The translations under genes were made by a program, and so were the position numbers. The notes beneath the pieces were generated by a model. It saw only the letters and a list, made by a program, of their open reading frames with translations. It ran no database searches and was not told the DNA's origin. DNA of 64,000 bases from Salinarimonas soli (GTDB lineage Bacteria; Pseudomonadota; Alphaproteobacteria; Rhizobiales; Beijerinckiaceae), in assembly GCF_008386575.1 (NCBI RefSeq), contig NZ_VUOA01000020.1, positions 1 to 64,000 of the forward strand. The letters run 5' to 3'. Positions 41,516-51,119 of the stretch are shown here, in pieces; positions within the stretch are counted from its first letter, which is position 1, and each line of letters starts with the position of its first letter.

Positions 41516-42546
41516 GGCTCACGCGGCGCGCCTGCCTGGCGCTCGGCGGCGGGGCGGCTGCGGCCGCGCTCGCCGTGCGCCATGCCGCCTTCGCCCGCCC
41601 GAACGGGGTGCCCGGCGCTGCGACCCCGATCGAGGTGCGGGCCACGCCGATCACGGCCTTCGGGCTCGGCGAGCGGGACGGCCGGCAGGTCGGCTCGCTC
41701 CTGTTTCGCGGCGGCGCGGTGCTGCGCAGCGCCCATCCGGCCTTCGGCGGCCTCTCGGGACTGTGGCGCTCGTCCGATGGGACGGCCCTCGTCGCCGTCA
41801 CGGACGCGGGCGCCTGGCTCACGGCCACGGTCGTGAGCGACGAGGAGGGGCGCTTCGCCGGCCTGGAGGGGGCGCGGCTCAGTCCCATCCTCGGGCCCGG
41901 CGGAGCGGCGCTGGCGGACGGTCCCGCCTACGACACCGAGTCCCTCGCCATCGCCGACGGCGTCGCCTATGTGGGCATCGAGCGGGTCCACCAGGTGATG
42001 CGCTTCGACTGGGCGGGGGCCGGCGTGCTGGCGCGCGGCACGAACGTGCCCGTTCCGGGCGGACGGCCGGCGCTGTCCGCCAACAAGAGCTTTGAGGCCG
42101 TGGGCGTGGTGCCCAAAGGCGGCGCGCTGGCCGGCGCCGTGATCGCGGTGGCCGAGCGCGCAGGAGCGGGTGAAGCGACCCCGACCCACGGCTACATCCT
42201 GACGGGGCCGCAGCGGGGGCGCTTCGAGGTGGCGCGCTCCGGGGATTTCGAGATCACCGACCTCGCCTTCCTGCCCTCGGGCGAGGTGCTCCTCCTGGAG
42301 CGGCGCTTCACGATGCTCACCGGTCCCGCCGTGCGCATCCGGCGCATCGCCGCCGACGCGATCCACGCGGGCGCCCTCGTGGACGGCCCCGTGATCTTCC
42401 AGGCCGACGCGGGCTACCAGATCGACAACATGGAGGGGCTCGCCGTCCACCGGGACGGCGCCGCCACGATCCTCACCCTCGTGTCCGACGACAATTTCTC
42501 GATGATCCAGCGCACGCTGCTGCTGGAATTCGAGCTCGTGGGGTGA
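41512..42546 (+). CDS. Exported esterase-like phytase-family protein
   Basis: GTG 41512 in a GTGA overlap with cobT; 344 residues. N-terminal twin-arginine-like leader ([20 protein letters not shown]). The mature protein matches the phytase-like beta-propeller seen in alphaproteobacteria: [71 protein letters not shown], and [20 protein letters not shown]. Role unproven; a periplasmic esterase or lactonase is possible. Coupling to cobT is probably positional. Confidence 0.85.
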   Translation: MRLTRRACLALGGGAAAAALAVRHAAFARPNGVPGAATPIEVRATPITAFGLGERDGRQVGSLLFRGGAVLRSAHPAFGGLSGLWRSSDGTALVAVTDAGAWLTATVVSDEEGRFAGLEGARLSPILGPGGAALADGPAYDTESLAIADGVAYVGIERVHQVMRFDWAGAGVLARGTNVPVPGGRPALSANKSFEAVGVVPKGGALAGAVIAVAERAGAGEATPTHGYILTGPQRGRFEVARSGDFEITDLAFLPSGEVLLLERRFTMLTGPAVRIRRIAADAIHAGALVDGPVIFQADAGYQIDNMEGLAVHRDGAATILTLVSDDNFSMIQRTLLLEFELVG

Positions 42547-42561
42547 CCGGGCCGGGGCCCG

Positions 42562-43158
42562 TCAGCGCAGGCCCGCCGGGCGGGTGACCCGCAGGAGCGC
42601 GCCGTAGGGCGCGATGGCGAGCGCCGCGAGGGCGAGCTTCACGGCGTAGTCCGCGAGCGCGAGGCTCACCCAGGGCAGGGCCTGGCAGGTATCCGCGATC
42701 CCGGCGGCGGCGAGCGCGCCCGAGATCGTCGTGCCGCCCACGGGCCCGCAATAGAAGGCGAGCGAGAAGAAGATCCCTGTGTCGAGGGCCGAGGACACCA
42801 CCGAGGATACGAAAGGCGGCATCCACCAGGCGCGGTGGCGCAGGCGCTGGAAGATCGCGATGTCGAGAAGCTGCGCCGACAGGAAGGCCGCCCCGGAGGC
42901 GAGCGCGATGCGCGGCGTGGCGAACGCGATAGAGAGCGCCACCGCCGCCACGAAGCCCGCATAGACCACCCGGCGCGCGCCGGCCGGCCCGAAGCGCCGG
43001 TTCGACAGGTCCGTCACCAGGAAGGCCACGGGATAGCTGAACGCACCCCAGGTGAGATAGTCTCCCAGGCCCGCCACGGGGTACTGGACCAGGATGTTCG
43101 AGGCGAGCACCACCAGCGCCATGGCGCCGACGGCGACGAGGGTGTCGCGCGACTTCAT
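42562..43158 (-). CDS. VUT-family (YhhQ-like) queuosine-precursor transporter
   Basis: ATG 43158, 198 residues, about six membrane helices. LGDYLTWGAFSYPVAFLVTDLSNRRFG carries the conserved TDLxNRxxG signature, RVVYAGFVAAVALSIAFATP follows, and FVSSVVSSALDTGIFFSLAF is the second family block. Members import preQ0/preQ1-type queuosine precursors. No preQ1 riboswitch was recognised upstream. It starts just past the rpmB terminator and ends 16 nt from the phytase-like gene on the other strand. Confidence 0.88.
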   Translation of the reverse strand: MKSRDTLVAVGAMALVVLASNILVQYPVAGLGDYLTWGAFSYPVAFLVTDLSNRRFGPAGARRVVYAGFVAAVALSIAFATPRIALASGAAFLSAQLLDIAIFQRLRHRAWWMPPFVSSVVSSALDTGIFFSLAFYCGPVGGTTISGALAAAGIADTCQALPWVSLALADYAVKLALAALAIAPYGALLRVTRPAGLR

Positions 43159-43170
43159 CGAAGGGCTCCC

Positions 43171-43200
43171 AAAACGAAAAGGGCGGCCCGACGGCCGCCC
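43171..43200 (-). terminator. Intrinsic terminator of rpmB
   Basis: Perfect 8-bp stem GGGCGGCC/GGCCGCCC (43181-43188 with 43193-43200) followed on the minus strand by TTTTCGTTTT. It lies 29 nt past the rpmB stop and just before the VUT gene start. Confidence 0.85.
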
Positions 43201-43228
43201 CACAGCGTCGATGGCTGGGATAACGCGC

Positions 43229-43516
43229 TTACTGCGCGGCGAGCTTCTTCTCGAGCTCGCGCTTGAGCGTCAGCGCGTTGGTCGAGAGCTCGTCGGCCTT
43301 GGCCTTCATGAGGAAGGCGTCGAGCCCGCCGCGGTGCTCGACCGAGCGCAGCGAGGCGGCGGCGATGCGCAGGCGCACCCGCCGGCCCAGCGCGTCGGAC
43401 TGCAGCGTCACGTTCACGAGGTTGGGCAGGAAACGGCGCTTGGTCTTGCGGTTGGAGTGGCTCACGAGGTGGCCGACCTGAACGGCCTTGCCCGTCAGCT
43501 CGCAGCGGCGCGACAT
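43229..43516 (-). CDS. rpmB: 50S ribosomal protein L28
   Basis: 95 residues. [60 protein letters not shown] and a C-terminal alpha-type extension ([12 protein letters not shown]). The canonical CELTGK...HS.N.TKR motif is complete. A large-subunit ribosomal protein; a monocistronic unit with its own terminator. Confidence 0.98.
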   Translation of the reverse strand: MSRRCELTGKAVQVGHLVSHSNRKTKRRFLPNLVNVTLQSDALGRRVRLRIAAASLRSVEHRGGLDAFLMKAKADELSTNALTLKRELEKKLAAQ

Positions 43517-43835
43517 GGTTCTCGTCCTATTGCTCGACGGTGCGGCCGATGGATGATCCCGCCCTCACGCGCACGCAAGGCCGGCCAGCCGGACACCGAA
43601 AGTCCCTGGAAGGCGCCCGCTATAGGCGGATCGCCCCATCGCGTCAAGGCCGGATGCGCCGCCGGCCGAGGCCCCACGTCCCGGCAAGCCCCGTTCCCTG
43701 GCGCCCCAAGCGCCGCAGGCCCCGGCGCCCAAGCGCCGCAGGGTGCGCATTAGGATTTTGCAAACCATCCGTGTCACGATTTCACCCGATTCGCGCGCGA
43801 AACCAGCGCCTGATCCCGATGAGGACCTCCGCCCG
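43517..43835. other. Divergent promoter region of rpmB and the DUF3108 gene
   Basis: 319 nt with no supported gene. It includes a tandem of CCCCGGCGCCCAAGCGCCG-type units around 43700-43740 that reads as short GC-rich direct repeats (GGCGCCCCAAGCGCCGCAGG, then GGCGCCCAAGCGCCGCAGG). Confidence 0.5.
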
Positions 43836-44669
43836 ATGCGGTCATCTGCGCGTCTTGCCGCCGTCTTGCTCGCCCTCGGGGCGACCGCCTTCGCCCCGGC
43901 GACCGCCGCCACCTTCTCGGCCGATTACGGCATCTATCTCGCGGGCCTGCCCATCGGCGAGGCCGACGTGGCGAGCACGATCGAGGGCGACCGCTATAAG
44001 CTCGACGTGAACGCCAAGCTCACGGGCCTCGTGGGCCTCTTCGTCAACGGACGGGGCGCGGCCACCTCGACGGGCTCGGTGTCGAACGGCCGGGTGATGC
44101 CGGCGTCCTTCGCCGTGACCTCGCGCAACTCCTCCGAGAGCCGCACCGTGCGCATGGGCCTGTCGTCCGGCAACGTGGCGGCGGTGGACATCACCCCGCC
44201 CCTCGACGTCAAGGAGGACCGGGTCCCGGTGGTGGATGCTCACCGGCGCGGCATCGTCGATCCGGTGAGCGCGCTCATCATGCCCATGGCCGCCGGCGAG
44301 CCCCTGAGCCCCGCCCAGTGCGCCCGCACGATCCCCGTCTTCGACGGCGCCTCGCGCTTCAACATCGTCCTGTCCTACGAGGGCACGCGGGCGGTCGAGA
44401 AGCCGGGCTTCAAGGGCGACGTGCTCGTGTGCAAGGTGCGCTGGGTGCCGATCGCGGGCCACCGCCCGGACAAGGCGGCCGTGAAGTTCATGGCCGAGAA
44501 CCGCAACATGTCCGTCTGGCTCGCGCCGCTGGAGGGCACCCGCGTGCTCGCGCCGCTGCGGATCGCGGTGGAGACCATGGTGGGCATGAGCGTGGTCGAG
44601 GCCTCCCGCTGGGAGCTGTCGCCCGCCTCCACAGCTTCGGTGCGCCGCCCGGTGCGGGCCAAGAACTGA
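43836..44669 (+). CDS. DUF3108 exported protein
   Basis: ATG 43836 with GAGG upstream, 277 residues. Signal peptide (MRSSARLAAVLLALGATAFA). The mature N-terminus ADYGIYLAGLPIGEADVAST and the later RTIPVFDGASRFNIVLSYEG, then KPGFKGDVLVCKVRWVPIAGH, are the DUF3108 pattern: YDIYLxGLxIGxA, CxRTIPVFDGRxRFDLVL, and a conserved cysteine. The family is periplasmic and lipid- or envelope-associated by inference only. Exact role unknown. Confidence 0.88.
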   Translation: MRSSARLAAVLLALGATAFAPATAATFSADYGIYLAGLPIGEADVASTIEGDRYKLDVNAKLTGLVGLFVNGRGAATSTGSVSNGRVMPASFAVTSRNSSESRTVRMGLSSGNVAAVDITPPLDVKEDRVPVVDAHRRGIVDPVSALIMPMAAGEPLSPAQCARTIPVFDGASRFNIVLSYEGTRAVEKPGFKGDVLVCKVRWVPIAGHRPDKAAVKFMAENRNMSVWLAPLEGTRVLAPLRIAVETMVGMSVVEASRWELSPASTASVRRPVRAKN

Positions 44670-44841
44670 TCCGCCCGCACCCCTCGCCTCGACGGAACCG
44701 CCCGGCCGCGCTGGCGATTGTGGCGGCAGACCCCATATCAGGGGACACGACCACCGCTCCCGATGCGCCGCCCGCCGGGACGCCTATTTCACGCAGCAGG
44801 CCCGCCCCCGCGGCCCTGCCCGGCGGTCTTGGACCGATCTT

Positions 44842-47800
44842 TTGCTCCAACTCCATTCGCTCGCCCGCCGATCGCTCCCGCCGCAGGTGCGCGCCCGCGG
44901 CGTGACCGCGGTGCTCGGCCCCACCAACACGGGCAAGACCCACCTCGCCATCGAGCGGATGCTGGCGCATTCGTCGGGCATCATCGGGCTGCCGCTGCGC
45001 CTGCTGGCGCGCGAGGTCTATGGCCGCCTCGTGGAGCGGGCCGGCAAGGACGCGGTGGCCCTCGTCACGGGCGAGGAGAAGATCAAGCCGCAGAACCCGC
45101 GCTACTGGGTCTCCACCGTCGAGGCGATGCCCCGCGACCTCGACGTCGCCTTCGTGGCGGTGGACGAGATCCAGCTCGCCGCCGACCTCGACCGCGGCCA
45201 CGTCTTCACCGACCGGCTCCTCAACCAGCGCGGCCGCGAGGAGACGCTCCTCATCGGCTCCGGCACCATGCGCCCGCTGGTCGAGGCGCTGATCCCCGGC
45301 GTCAACGTGGTGACGCGCCCGCGTCTCTCCCAGCTCACCTTCGCGGGCGAGAAGAAGCTCTCCCGCCTGCCCTCGCGCACCGCCATCGTCGCCTTCTCGG
45401 CGGAGGAGGTCTACGCCATCGCCGAGCTGATCCGGCGCCAGCGCGGCGGCGCGGCGGTGGTGCTCGGCGCGCTCTCGCCCCGCACCCGCAACGCGCAGGT
45501 CGACCTCTACCAGGCCGGCGACGTGGACTATCTCGTGGCCACCGACGCGGTGGGCATGGGGCTCAACCTCGACGTCGACCATGTCGCCTTCGCGGCGAGC
45601 CGCAAGTTCGACGGCTTCCAGTTCCGGGCCCTCAACCCCGCCGAGATCGGCCAGATCGCGGGCCGCGCCGGGCGCCACCTGCGCGACGGCACGTTCGGCA
45701 CCACGGGGCGCTGCGAGCCCTTCGAGCCCGAGCTCGTCCAGCAGGTGGAGGCCCACGCCTTCGAGCCCCTGCGCATCCTGCAATGGCGCAACCCCGACCT
45801 CGACTTCGCGACGCTCGCCGCCCTCCAGGAGAGCCTGGCCGAGCAGCCCCGGGAACAGGGGCTCATTCGCGCCCCCACGGGCGAGGACGTGGCGGCCCTC
45901 GAGGTGGTGGCCCGCGAGCCCGAGGTGCGCGATCTCGCGCGGGGCCGCAAGGCGGTGGAGCGCCTGTGGGAGGTCTGCCAGGTGCCCGACTACCGCAAGG
46001 TGGCGCAGGCGAGCCACGCGGACCTCGTCTCCACGCTCTACCGCTTCATCATGCGCGAGGGCGCCATCCCGCCGGACTGGTTCCAGCGCCAGCTCAGCAT
46101 GCTCGACCGGACGGACGGGGACATCGACACCCTGTCGAACCGCATCGCTCAGGTGCGCACCTGGAGCTTCGTGGCGAACCGTCCGGACTGGCTTCGCGAT
46201 CCGGAGCATTGGCAGGCGGTGACCCGTGGGGTAGAGGACAAGCTGTCGGACGCGTTGCATGAGCGCCTTGCCAGCCGCTTCGTCGACCGGCGGACCAGCG
46301 TCCTCATGCGACGGTTGAGAGAGAACACGATGCTCGAAGCGGAAATCTCGGCGGCCGGGGACGTGACGGTCGAGGGTCAGCATGTCGGCCACCTGCACGG
46401 CTTCCAGTTCGTGCCCGATCCCCAGGCCGACAACGCCGAGACCAAGACCTTGCGCAACGCCGCCTCGAAGGCGCTGGCGGGGGAGATCGAGACGCGGGCC
46501 GAGCGGTTCTCCAGCGCCGCCGACACCGCCCTCGTCCTGTCGAACGACGGCACGATCCGCTGGACGGGCGATCCGGTCGCGAAGCTGGAGCCCGGCGACA
46601 AGCTGTTCGACCCCAAGATCCGCATCCTCGCCGACGAGCAGCTCACGGGCCCGGCCCGCGAGAAGGTCGAGACGCGCCTGCGGGCCTGGCTCAAGGCCCA
46701 TATCGTGCGGGTGCTCGGGCCCGTGCTGGAGCTGGAGAGCTCGGCCGAGATCCAGGGCATCGCCCGCGGCATCGCCTTCCAGGTCGCCGAGGCGCTCGGC
46801 GTGCTGGAGCGCTCGCGCGTGCAGCAGGAGGTGCGCTCCCTGTCCCAGGAGGACCGGGGCATCCTGCGCAACAAGGGCATCCGCTTCGGCGCCTACCACA
46901 TCTATCTCCCGGCGCTCCTGAAGCCCGCGCCGCGCCTGCTCGCGGCCCAGCTCTGGGCGCTCCAGAACGGCGGCCTCGACCAGAAGGGGCTCGACGACAT
47001 CGCCCATCTGGCGAGCTCCGGCCGCACCTCGATCCCCGTGGACACCGCCATCGCCAAGGGCCTCTACCGGGCCGCGGGCTTCCGGGTCTGCGGCGCGCGC
47101 GCCGTGCGGGTCGACATCCTGGAGCGGCTCGCCGACCTCATCCGCCCGGCCATCGCCTATCGTCCCGGCGTGACGGCCGGGGAGCCGCCCGCGGGCGCGG
47201 CCGACGGGGAGGGCTTCGTGCCCACCGTCGGCATGACCTCGCTGGTGGGCTGCTCGGGCGAGGACTTCGCGTCCATCCTGAAGTCGCTCGGCTACGTGGT
47301 GGACCGCCGTCCGGGCCCCGCCATCACCGTGGCGATCATCCCCGCCGCCCCGACCACCCCCGTGACGCGCCCGGACGCGGCCGCGCCGGCCGCCGAGGCG
47401 GCGCCGGAGCCTGCCGAGACCGCCGAGGCGGCGTCGTCCGACGTGCCCCCCGACATGCCCCCGAGCCCCGACCTGTCGGCGGGCGAGGTGGCGGCGCCTG
47501 TCGAGGCCGAAGGCTCGCCCGCCGAGACCGCGGCCCCCGGGGAGAGCACGCCCGAGGAGAGCGCGCCCTTGGACGAGGCTCCCGTGGAAGCCGCCCCGCA
47601 GGACGAGACCGCGTCCGCCGCCGAAGCCCCGCCCGCAGAGGCCGCGCCGGCCCCGGAAGCCATCGGCGAGCCTGCGGCCGCGCCCGTCGAGGCCGCCGCC
47701 GAGCCTCAGCCGGACACGCCCGCCGAGCCCGTGCTCATTGAGGTCTGGCGCCAGCACCGCCATCAACGCGACGACAACCGCCGCCCCGCCCGCGGCGAGC

Positions 47801-48162
47801 GCCGACCGGGCGCGCGCCCCGAGGGTGGCGAGCGCTCCGGCGCGCCCCGGGGCGAGCGGCCCCGGCACGATCGCAGCCCCCGTCCCGACCGTCCGCCCCA
47901 GAACCGGCCCGGTGGCGATCGTCCGCAGGGCGACCGCCCGCCGCGCGAGGAGCGCCGCGCTGAAGGGAGCCGCCCCGAGGGCGGTCGCCCGGACAACCGG
48001 CCGCCTCGCGGCGGGCGCCCCGACGACCGGCGCGGTCCCCCCCGTGAGGATCGTCGCCCCGAGGGCCCGCGCCCGGAGCGGCGCGAGCGCCAGCCCGATC
48101 CGAACTCCCCCTTCGCCAAGCTCCTCGAGCTCAAGGCGCAGCTGGAGCGGGACAAGCGCTAA
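44842..48162 (+). CDS. Suv3-like DExH helicase with disordered C-terminus, 1106 aa
   Basis: TTG at 44842 is the first plausible start (MLQLHSLARRSLPPQVRARG); it is uncertain. Helicase motifs: Walker A VLGPTNTGKTHLAIERML, VAVDEIQLAAD (DEIQ), GSGTMRPLVEALIPG, VATDAVGMGLNLDVDHVAF, and motif VI IGQIAGRAGRHLRDGTFGTT. These match the mitochondrial Suv3/alphaproteobacterial RNA-helicase group. After about residue 830 the chain is disordered: an A/P/E-rich part (PAETAAPGESTPEESAPLDE), then an RGG/RPD-rich part (RPEGGRPDNRPPRGGRPDD). It probably unwinds RNA for degradation, with the basic tail binding RNA. Confidence 0.9.
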   Translation: MLQLHSLARRSLPPQVRARGVTAVLGPTNTGKTHLAIERMLAHSSGIIGLPLRLLAREVYGRLVERAGKDAVALVTGEEKIKPQNPRYWVSTVEAMPRDLDVAFVAVDEIQLAADLDRGHVFTDRLLNQRGREETLLIGSGTMRPLVEALIPGVNVVTRPRLSQLTFAGEKKLSRLPSRTAIVAFSAEEVYAIAELIRRQRGGAAVVLGALSPRTRNAQVDLYQAGDVDYLVATDAVGMGLNLDVDHVAFAASRKFDGFQFRALNPAEIGQIAGRAGRHLRDGTFGTTGRCEPFEPELVQQVEAHAFEPLRILQWRNPDLDFATLAALQESLAEQPREQGLIRAPTGEDVAALEVVAREPEVRDLARGRKAVERLWEVCQVPDYRKVAQASHADLVSTLYRFIMREGAIPPDWFQRQLSMLDRTDGDIDTLSNRIAQVRTWSFVANRPDWLRDPEHWQAVTRGVEDKLSDALHERLASRFVDRRTSVLMRRLRENTMLEAEISAAGDVTVEGQHVGHLHGFQFVPDPQADNAETKTLRNAASKALAGEIETRAERFSSAADTALVLSNDGTIRWTGDPVAKLEPGDKLFDPKIRILADEQLTGPAREKVETRLRAWLKAHIVRVLGPVLELESSAEIQGIARGIAFQVAEALGVLERSRVQQEVRSLSQEDRGILRNKGIRFGAYHIYLPALLKPAPRLLAAQLWALQNGGLDQKGLDDIAHLASSGRTSIPVDTAIAKGLYRAAGFRVCGARAVRVDILERLADLIRPAIAYRPGVTAGEPPAGAADGEGFVPTVGMTSLVGCSGEDFASILKSLGYVVDRRPGPAITVAIIPAAPTTPVTRPDAAAPAAEAAPEPAETAEAASSDVPPDMPPSPDLSAGEVAAPVEAEGSPAETAAPGESTPEESAPLDEAPVEAAPQDETASAAEAPPAEAAPAPEAIGEPAAAPVEAAAEPQPDTPAEPVLIEVWRQHRHQRDDNRRPARGERRPGARPEGGERSGAPRGERPRHDRSPRPDRPPQNRPGGDRPQGDRPPREERRAEGSRPEGGRPDNRPPRGGRPDDRRGPPREDRRPEGPRPERRERQPDPNSPFAKLLELKAQLERDKR

Positions 48163-48174
48163 GCGAGGCTGGGC

Positions 48175-48444
48175 GTGCGCGAGGACCGGCAGCGGCTCGA
48201 CAAGTGGCTCTGGTACGCTCGCTTCGCGCGCACCCGCTCCATGGCGGCCCGCCTCGTGACCGACGGCTATGTGCGGGTGAACGGCCAGCGCTGCGAGAAC
48301 GCCGCCAAGGCCCTGGCCGTGGGCGACGTGGTCACGGTGGCGGCCCCGCATGGCACGGCGGCGGTGCGGGTCATCGATCTCGGCGAGCGCCGGGGATCGG
48401 CGACGCAGGCGCGTGAGCTCTACGAGGATGCCGCTTCGTCGTAA
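48175..48444 (+). CDS. S4-domain RNA-binding protein (Hsp15-like)
   Basis: GTG start, 89 residues. It consists of one S4 domain: RQRLDKWLWYARFARTRSMA, ARLVTDGYVRVNGQRCENAA and VGDVVTVAAP. The RLDKWLW...ART motif is that of Hsp15 (HslR), which binds stalled 50S-peptidyl-tRNA complexes, but the short C-terminus lacks part of the E. coli extension. It starts 12 nt after the helicase stop, so it is co-transcribed with it. Confidence 0.9.
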   Translation: MREDRQRLDKWLWYARFARTRSMAARLVTDGYVRVNGQRCENAAKALAVGDVVTVAAPHGTAAVRVIDLGERRGSATQARELYEDAASS

Positions 48445-48589
48445 GCCGGCCCGCGGGCTTGCGCCGCAAAATCGCAGCCGCTAGACGCCTTTTTCACCCC
48501 GGCCGTGGCACGATGCGCCCTCGCCGGGCCCGGCGCGTCCCGTTAGGATCGCGCCAGATCCGTCCCGCGTACCAGAGGACCCCAAGGGC

Positions 48590-48928
48590 ATGACCTACGT
48601 CGTCACCGAGAACTGCATCAAGTGCAAGTACATGGACTGCGTCGAGGTCTGCCCGGTGGACTGCTTCTACGAGGGCGAGAACATGCTCGTCATCCACCCC
48701 GACGAGTGCATCGATTGCGGGGTCTGCGAGCCCGAGTGCCCCGCCGAGGCCATCAAGCCCGACACGGAGCCGGGCCTGGAGCAGTGGCTGAAGATCAACG
48801 CCGATCTCGCCAAGAGCTGGCCCAACATCACCCAGAAGAAGGACGCGCCCGCCGACGCCAAGTCCTTCGACGGCCAGCCCGGCAAGTACGACAAGTACTT
48901 CTCCGCCAATCCCGGCGAGGGCGATTGA
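48590..48928 (+). CDS. fdxA: 7Fe-8S ferredoxin FdxA
   Basis: 112 residues. [20 protein letters not shown], then [20 protein letters not shown] and [15 protein letters not shown] supply the cysteines for one [3Fe-4S] and one [4Fe-4S] cluster, as in Azotobacter FdI. The C-terminal tail ([20 protein letters not shown], then [12 protein letters not shown]) is the alphaproteobacterial FdxA form. A cytoplasmic electron carrier. It sits between the S4 gene and carD, an order I know from related genomes. Confidence 0.97.
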   Translation: MTYVVTENCIKCKYMDCVEVCPVDCFYEGENMLVIHPDECIDCGVCEPECPAEAIKPDTEPGLEQWLKINADLAKSWPNITQKKDAPADAKSFDGQPGKYDKYFSANPGEGD

Positions 48929-49346
48929 CGCGCCGCTCCGGCGCGCGCCGTCACGTTCGAGCTTGGCTGCGCCTTTAGGCCCCCTGCGAGGGGGCGATTC
49001 GACGCAAATCCCGCGGATCGGCGATTTTCCCGTCAATGCCGCGCTGCAACCTTTTGATTTTTGCGTCGATGTGTGGTACTTTTCACATCTGCCGTCGATT
49101 GAGCCCCGACGCGTCACGCCGCACAGAGCACCACCACCGCCGAAGAGAGGTCGACGCGGCCCCCGCCATGGATAGATCCTATCCTGACGAAGGGCTCAGG
49201 GCTTTTGTCGTTTTGGCCCAAGTCTGGGGACAAGGGGCGGATTCCTTCGCCGGACCGCCGCTTGATGAGTTTTGCGCCGACGCATCCCCGCGCGGCGAGA
49301 CGTTCGTGGATCGAGCCACGGACATGCAGCAGGAGGCCTTCCTCGC
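48929..49346. other. Long leader/promoter region of carD
   Basis: 418 nt. A frame of 60 codons ending in an ATGA overlap with carD (ATG about 49168, MDRSYPDEGLRAFVVLAQVW) exists but has weak codon bias, so it is more likely untranslated leader than a gene. GGCCCCCTGCGAGGGGGC near 48978-48995 forms a hairpin that may terminate fdxA transcription, though no T-run follows. Confidence 0.5.
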
Positions 49347-49937
49347 ATGACGACCGTCAAGAAGACTGCACCGCGTCAAGCGTTCAAAGCTGGCGAAGCG
49401 ATCGTGTATCCGGCCCACGGCGTCGGGCACATCACCGCGATCGAAGAGCAAGAGATCGCCGGCTTCAAGCTTGAGCTGTACGTCGTCAGCTTCGAGAAGG
49501 ACAAGATGGTCCTGCGCGTTCCCACCGCCAAGGCCGCGACCGTCGGCATGCGCAAGCTCGCCGAGCCGGACCTGGTGCAGAAGGCCCTCGACACCCTCAC
49601 CGGCCGCGCCCGGGTGAAGCGCACCATGTGGTCGCGCCGCGCCCAGGAATACGAGGCGAAGATCAATTCGGGCGACCTGCTCGCCATCACCGAGGTCGTG
49701 CGCGACCTGCACCGCTCCGAGGCCCAGCCCGAGCAGTCCTACAGCGAGCGCCAGCTCTACGAATCCGCCCTCGACCGGGTCGTGCGCGAGATCTCGACGG
49801 TGAACCGCATCACCGAGACCGAGGCCCTCAAGCTCATCGAGGGCAGCCTCGCCAAGTCGCCGCGCCGCGTGAAGGGCGCCGAGGCTGAGGCCGAGGTGGA
49901 GGCCGACACGGACGACATGCAGGAGGAGGCGGCGTAA
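49347..49937 (+). CDS. carD: CarD-family transcriptional regulator
   Basis: ATG 49347 preceded by AGGAGG at 10 nt; 196 residues. The N-terminal RNA-polymerase-interaction domain reads FKAGEAIVYPAHGVGHITAI, then EEQEIAGFKLELYVVSFEKD, KMVLRVPTAKAATVGMRKL. The helical DNA-binding C-terminal domain contains ARVKRTMWSRRAQEYEAKIN, then SGDLLAITEVVRDLHR. CarD stabilises open complexes, notably at rRNA promoters, and is usually essential. Followed by a strong terminator. The acidic tail (EAEAEVEADTDD) is typical. Confidence 0.95.
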   Translation: MTTVKKTAPRQAFKAGEAIVYPAHGVGHITAIEEQEIAGFKLELYVVSFEKDKMVLRVPTAKAATVGMRKLAEPDLVQKALDTLTGRARVKRTMWSRRAQEYEAKINSGDLLAITEVVRDLHRSEAQPEQSYSERQLYESALDRVVREISTVNRITETEALKLIEGSLAKSPRRVKGAEAEAEVEADTDDMQEEAA

Positions 49938-49960
49938 ACACGCCCGTCTCATTCTTCAGG

Positions 49961-49990
49961 TTCAAAAACCCGGCTTCGGCCGGGTTTTTC
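49961..49990 (+). terminator. Intrinsic terminator of carD
   Basis: AAAAACCCGGC TTCG GCCGGGTTTTT: a stem with a UUCG tetraloop and flanking A/T runs, followed by CTTT. It begins 24 nt past the carD stop. Confidence 0.92.
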
Positions 49991-50188
49991 TTTGCGCCTG
50001 TCTGGTCGTGTGGTAACGAGCCCTGTCGCGACGCCTGCATGGCAGCCATGCAAATCCGTCTGGGGCATCTCCAGCCTGAACCCTTGCCGCGACGCCTCCC
50101 TGATTTATTTCGCCACGATTGATTCGGGCGGTGATCCAAATCCGCGGGTCCTCCGTAGAACTGCGTATAAACGCGCAGGGAGGACCCC

Positions 50189-51055
50189 ATGGGGGACAGT
50201 GCCGGGATCCGTCGACGCTTCGTACGCGCCGCCATGGACGCGCCGTTCCTCGAACGCGAGGAGGAGCGGGGTCTGGCCGTGCGCTGGCGCGAGACCCACG
50301 ACCAGTCCGCGCTGCACCGGCTCGCCGCCTCCCACATGCGTCTCGTGATCGCCATCGCGGCGCGCTACCGCCATTACGGCCTGCCCATGGGCGATCTCGT
50401 CCAGGAGGGGCATGTCGGGCTCCTGGAGGCGGCCGCGCGCTTCGAGCCGGAGCGGGAGGTGCGCTTCTCGACCTACGCGACCTGGTGGATCCGCGCCTCG
50501 ATCCAGGACTACATCCTGCGCAACTGGTCGATCGTGCGCGGGGGCACGTCGTCGGCCCAGAAGGCCCTGTTCTTCAACCTGCGGCGCCTGCGCGCCAAGC
50601 TCACCCGCGGCGGCGAGGAGCGGGTCGCCGACCGCTTCTACGGCGAGATCGCAGAGGCGATCGGCGTCTCGCGCGAGGACGTCGCGGTCATGGACGCCCG
50701 GCTCTCCGGGCCCGACGCCTCGCTCAACGCCCCCGTGCTGGAGGGCGAGGCGGGCTCCTCGGCCGAGCGCATGGACTTCCTCGTCTGCACCGCGCCCCTG
50801 CCCGACGAGACCGTGAGCGAGTCCATCGACGGGGACCGGCGCCTGCGCTGGCTGCGCGGCGCGCTCTCCGTGCTCAACGAGCGGGAGCTGCGCATCGTGC
50901 GCGAGCGGCGCCTCTCGGAGGAGCAGGCGACCCTGGAGAGCCTCGGCGACAAGCTCGGCATCTCGAAGGAGCGCGTGCGCCAGATCGAGAACCGCGCCCT
51001 GGAGAAGCTCCGCCGCGCCCTCGTCGAACGCCACCCGCAGGCGGCGACCGCCTAA
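50189..51055 (+). CDS. rpoH: RNA polymerase sigma-32-type factor (RpoH-like)
   Basis: ATG 50189 with GGGAGG 5 nt upstream, 288 residues. Region 2: MRLVIAIAARYRHYGLPMGD, LVQEGHVGLLEAAARFEPER and VRFSTYATWWIRASIQDYIL. The RpoH box is QKALFFNLRRLRAKL. Region 4: LGDKLGISKERVRQIENRAL. Alphaproteobacteria often carry two or three RpoH paralogues for heat and oxidative stress; the divergent box and short N-terminus suggest this is an RpoH2-type copy rather than the main heat-shock factor. Confidence 0.92.
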   Translation: MGDSAGIRRRFVRAAMDAPFLEREEERGLAVRWRETHDQSALHRLAASHMRLVIAIAARYRHYGLPMGDLVQEGHVGLLEAAARFEPEREVRFSTYATWWIRASIQDYILRNWSIVRGGTSSAQKALFFNLRRLRAKLTRGGEERVADRFYGEIAEAIGVSREDVAVMDARLSGPDASLNAPVLEGEAGSSAERMDFLVCTAPLPDETVSESIDGDRRLRWLRGALSVLNERELRIVRERRLSEEQATLESLGDKLGISKERVRQIENRALEKLRRALVERHPQAATA

Positions 51056-51119
51056 GGCCTCAAGCTTGGCAAGGGCTGTCCCCGCGCCCATCTGAGGGAG
51101 GCCAACAGGAGGAGCCGTC

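Noticed and set aside
43159-43228. preQ1 riboswitch ahead of the VUT-family transporter
   Set aside because: The leader is short and occupied by the rpmB terminator; no preQ1 aptamer features were seen.
49168-49350. 60-codon frame overlapping the carD start by ATGA
   Set aside because: Third-position bias is much weaker than in the neighbouring core genes; more likely untranslated leader.
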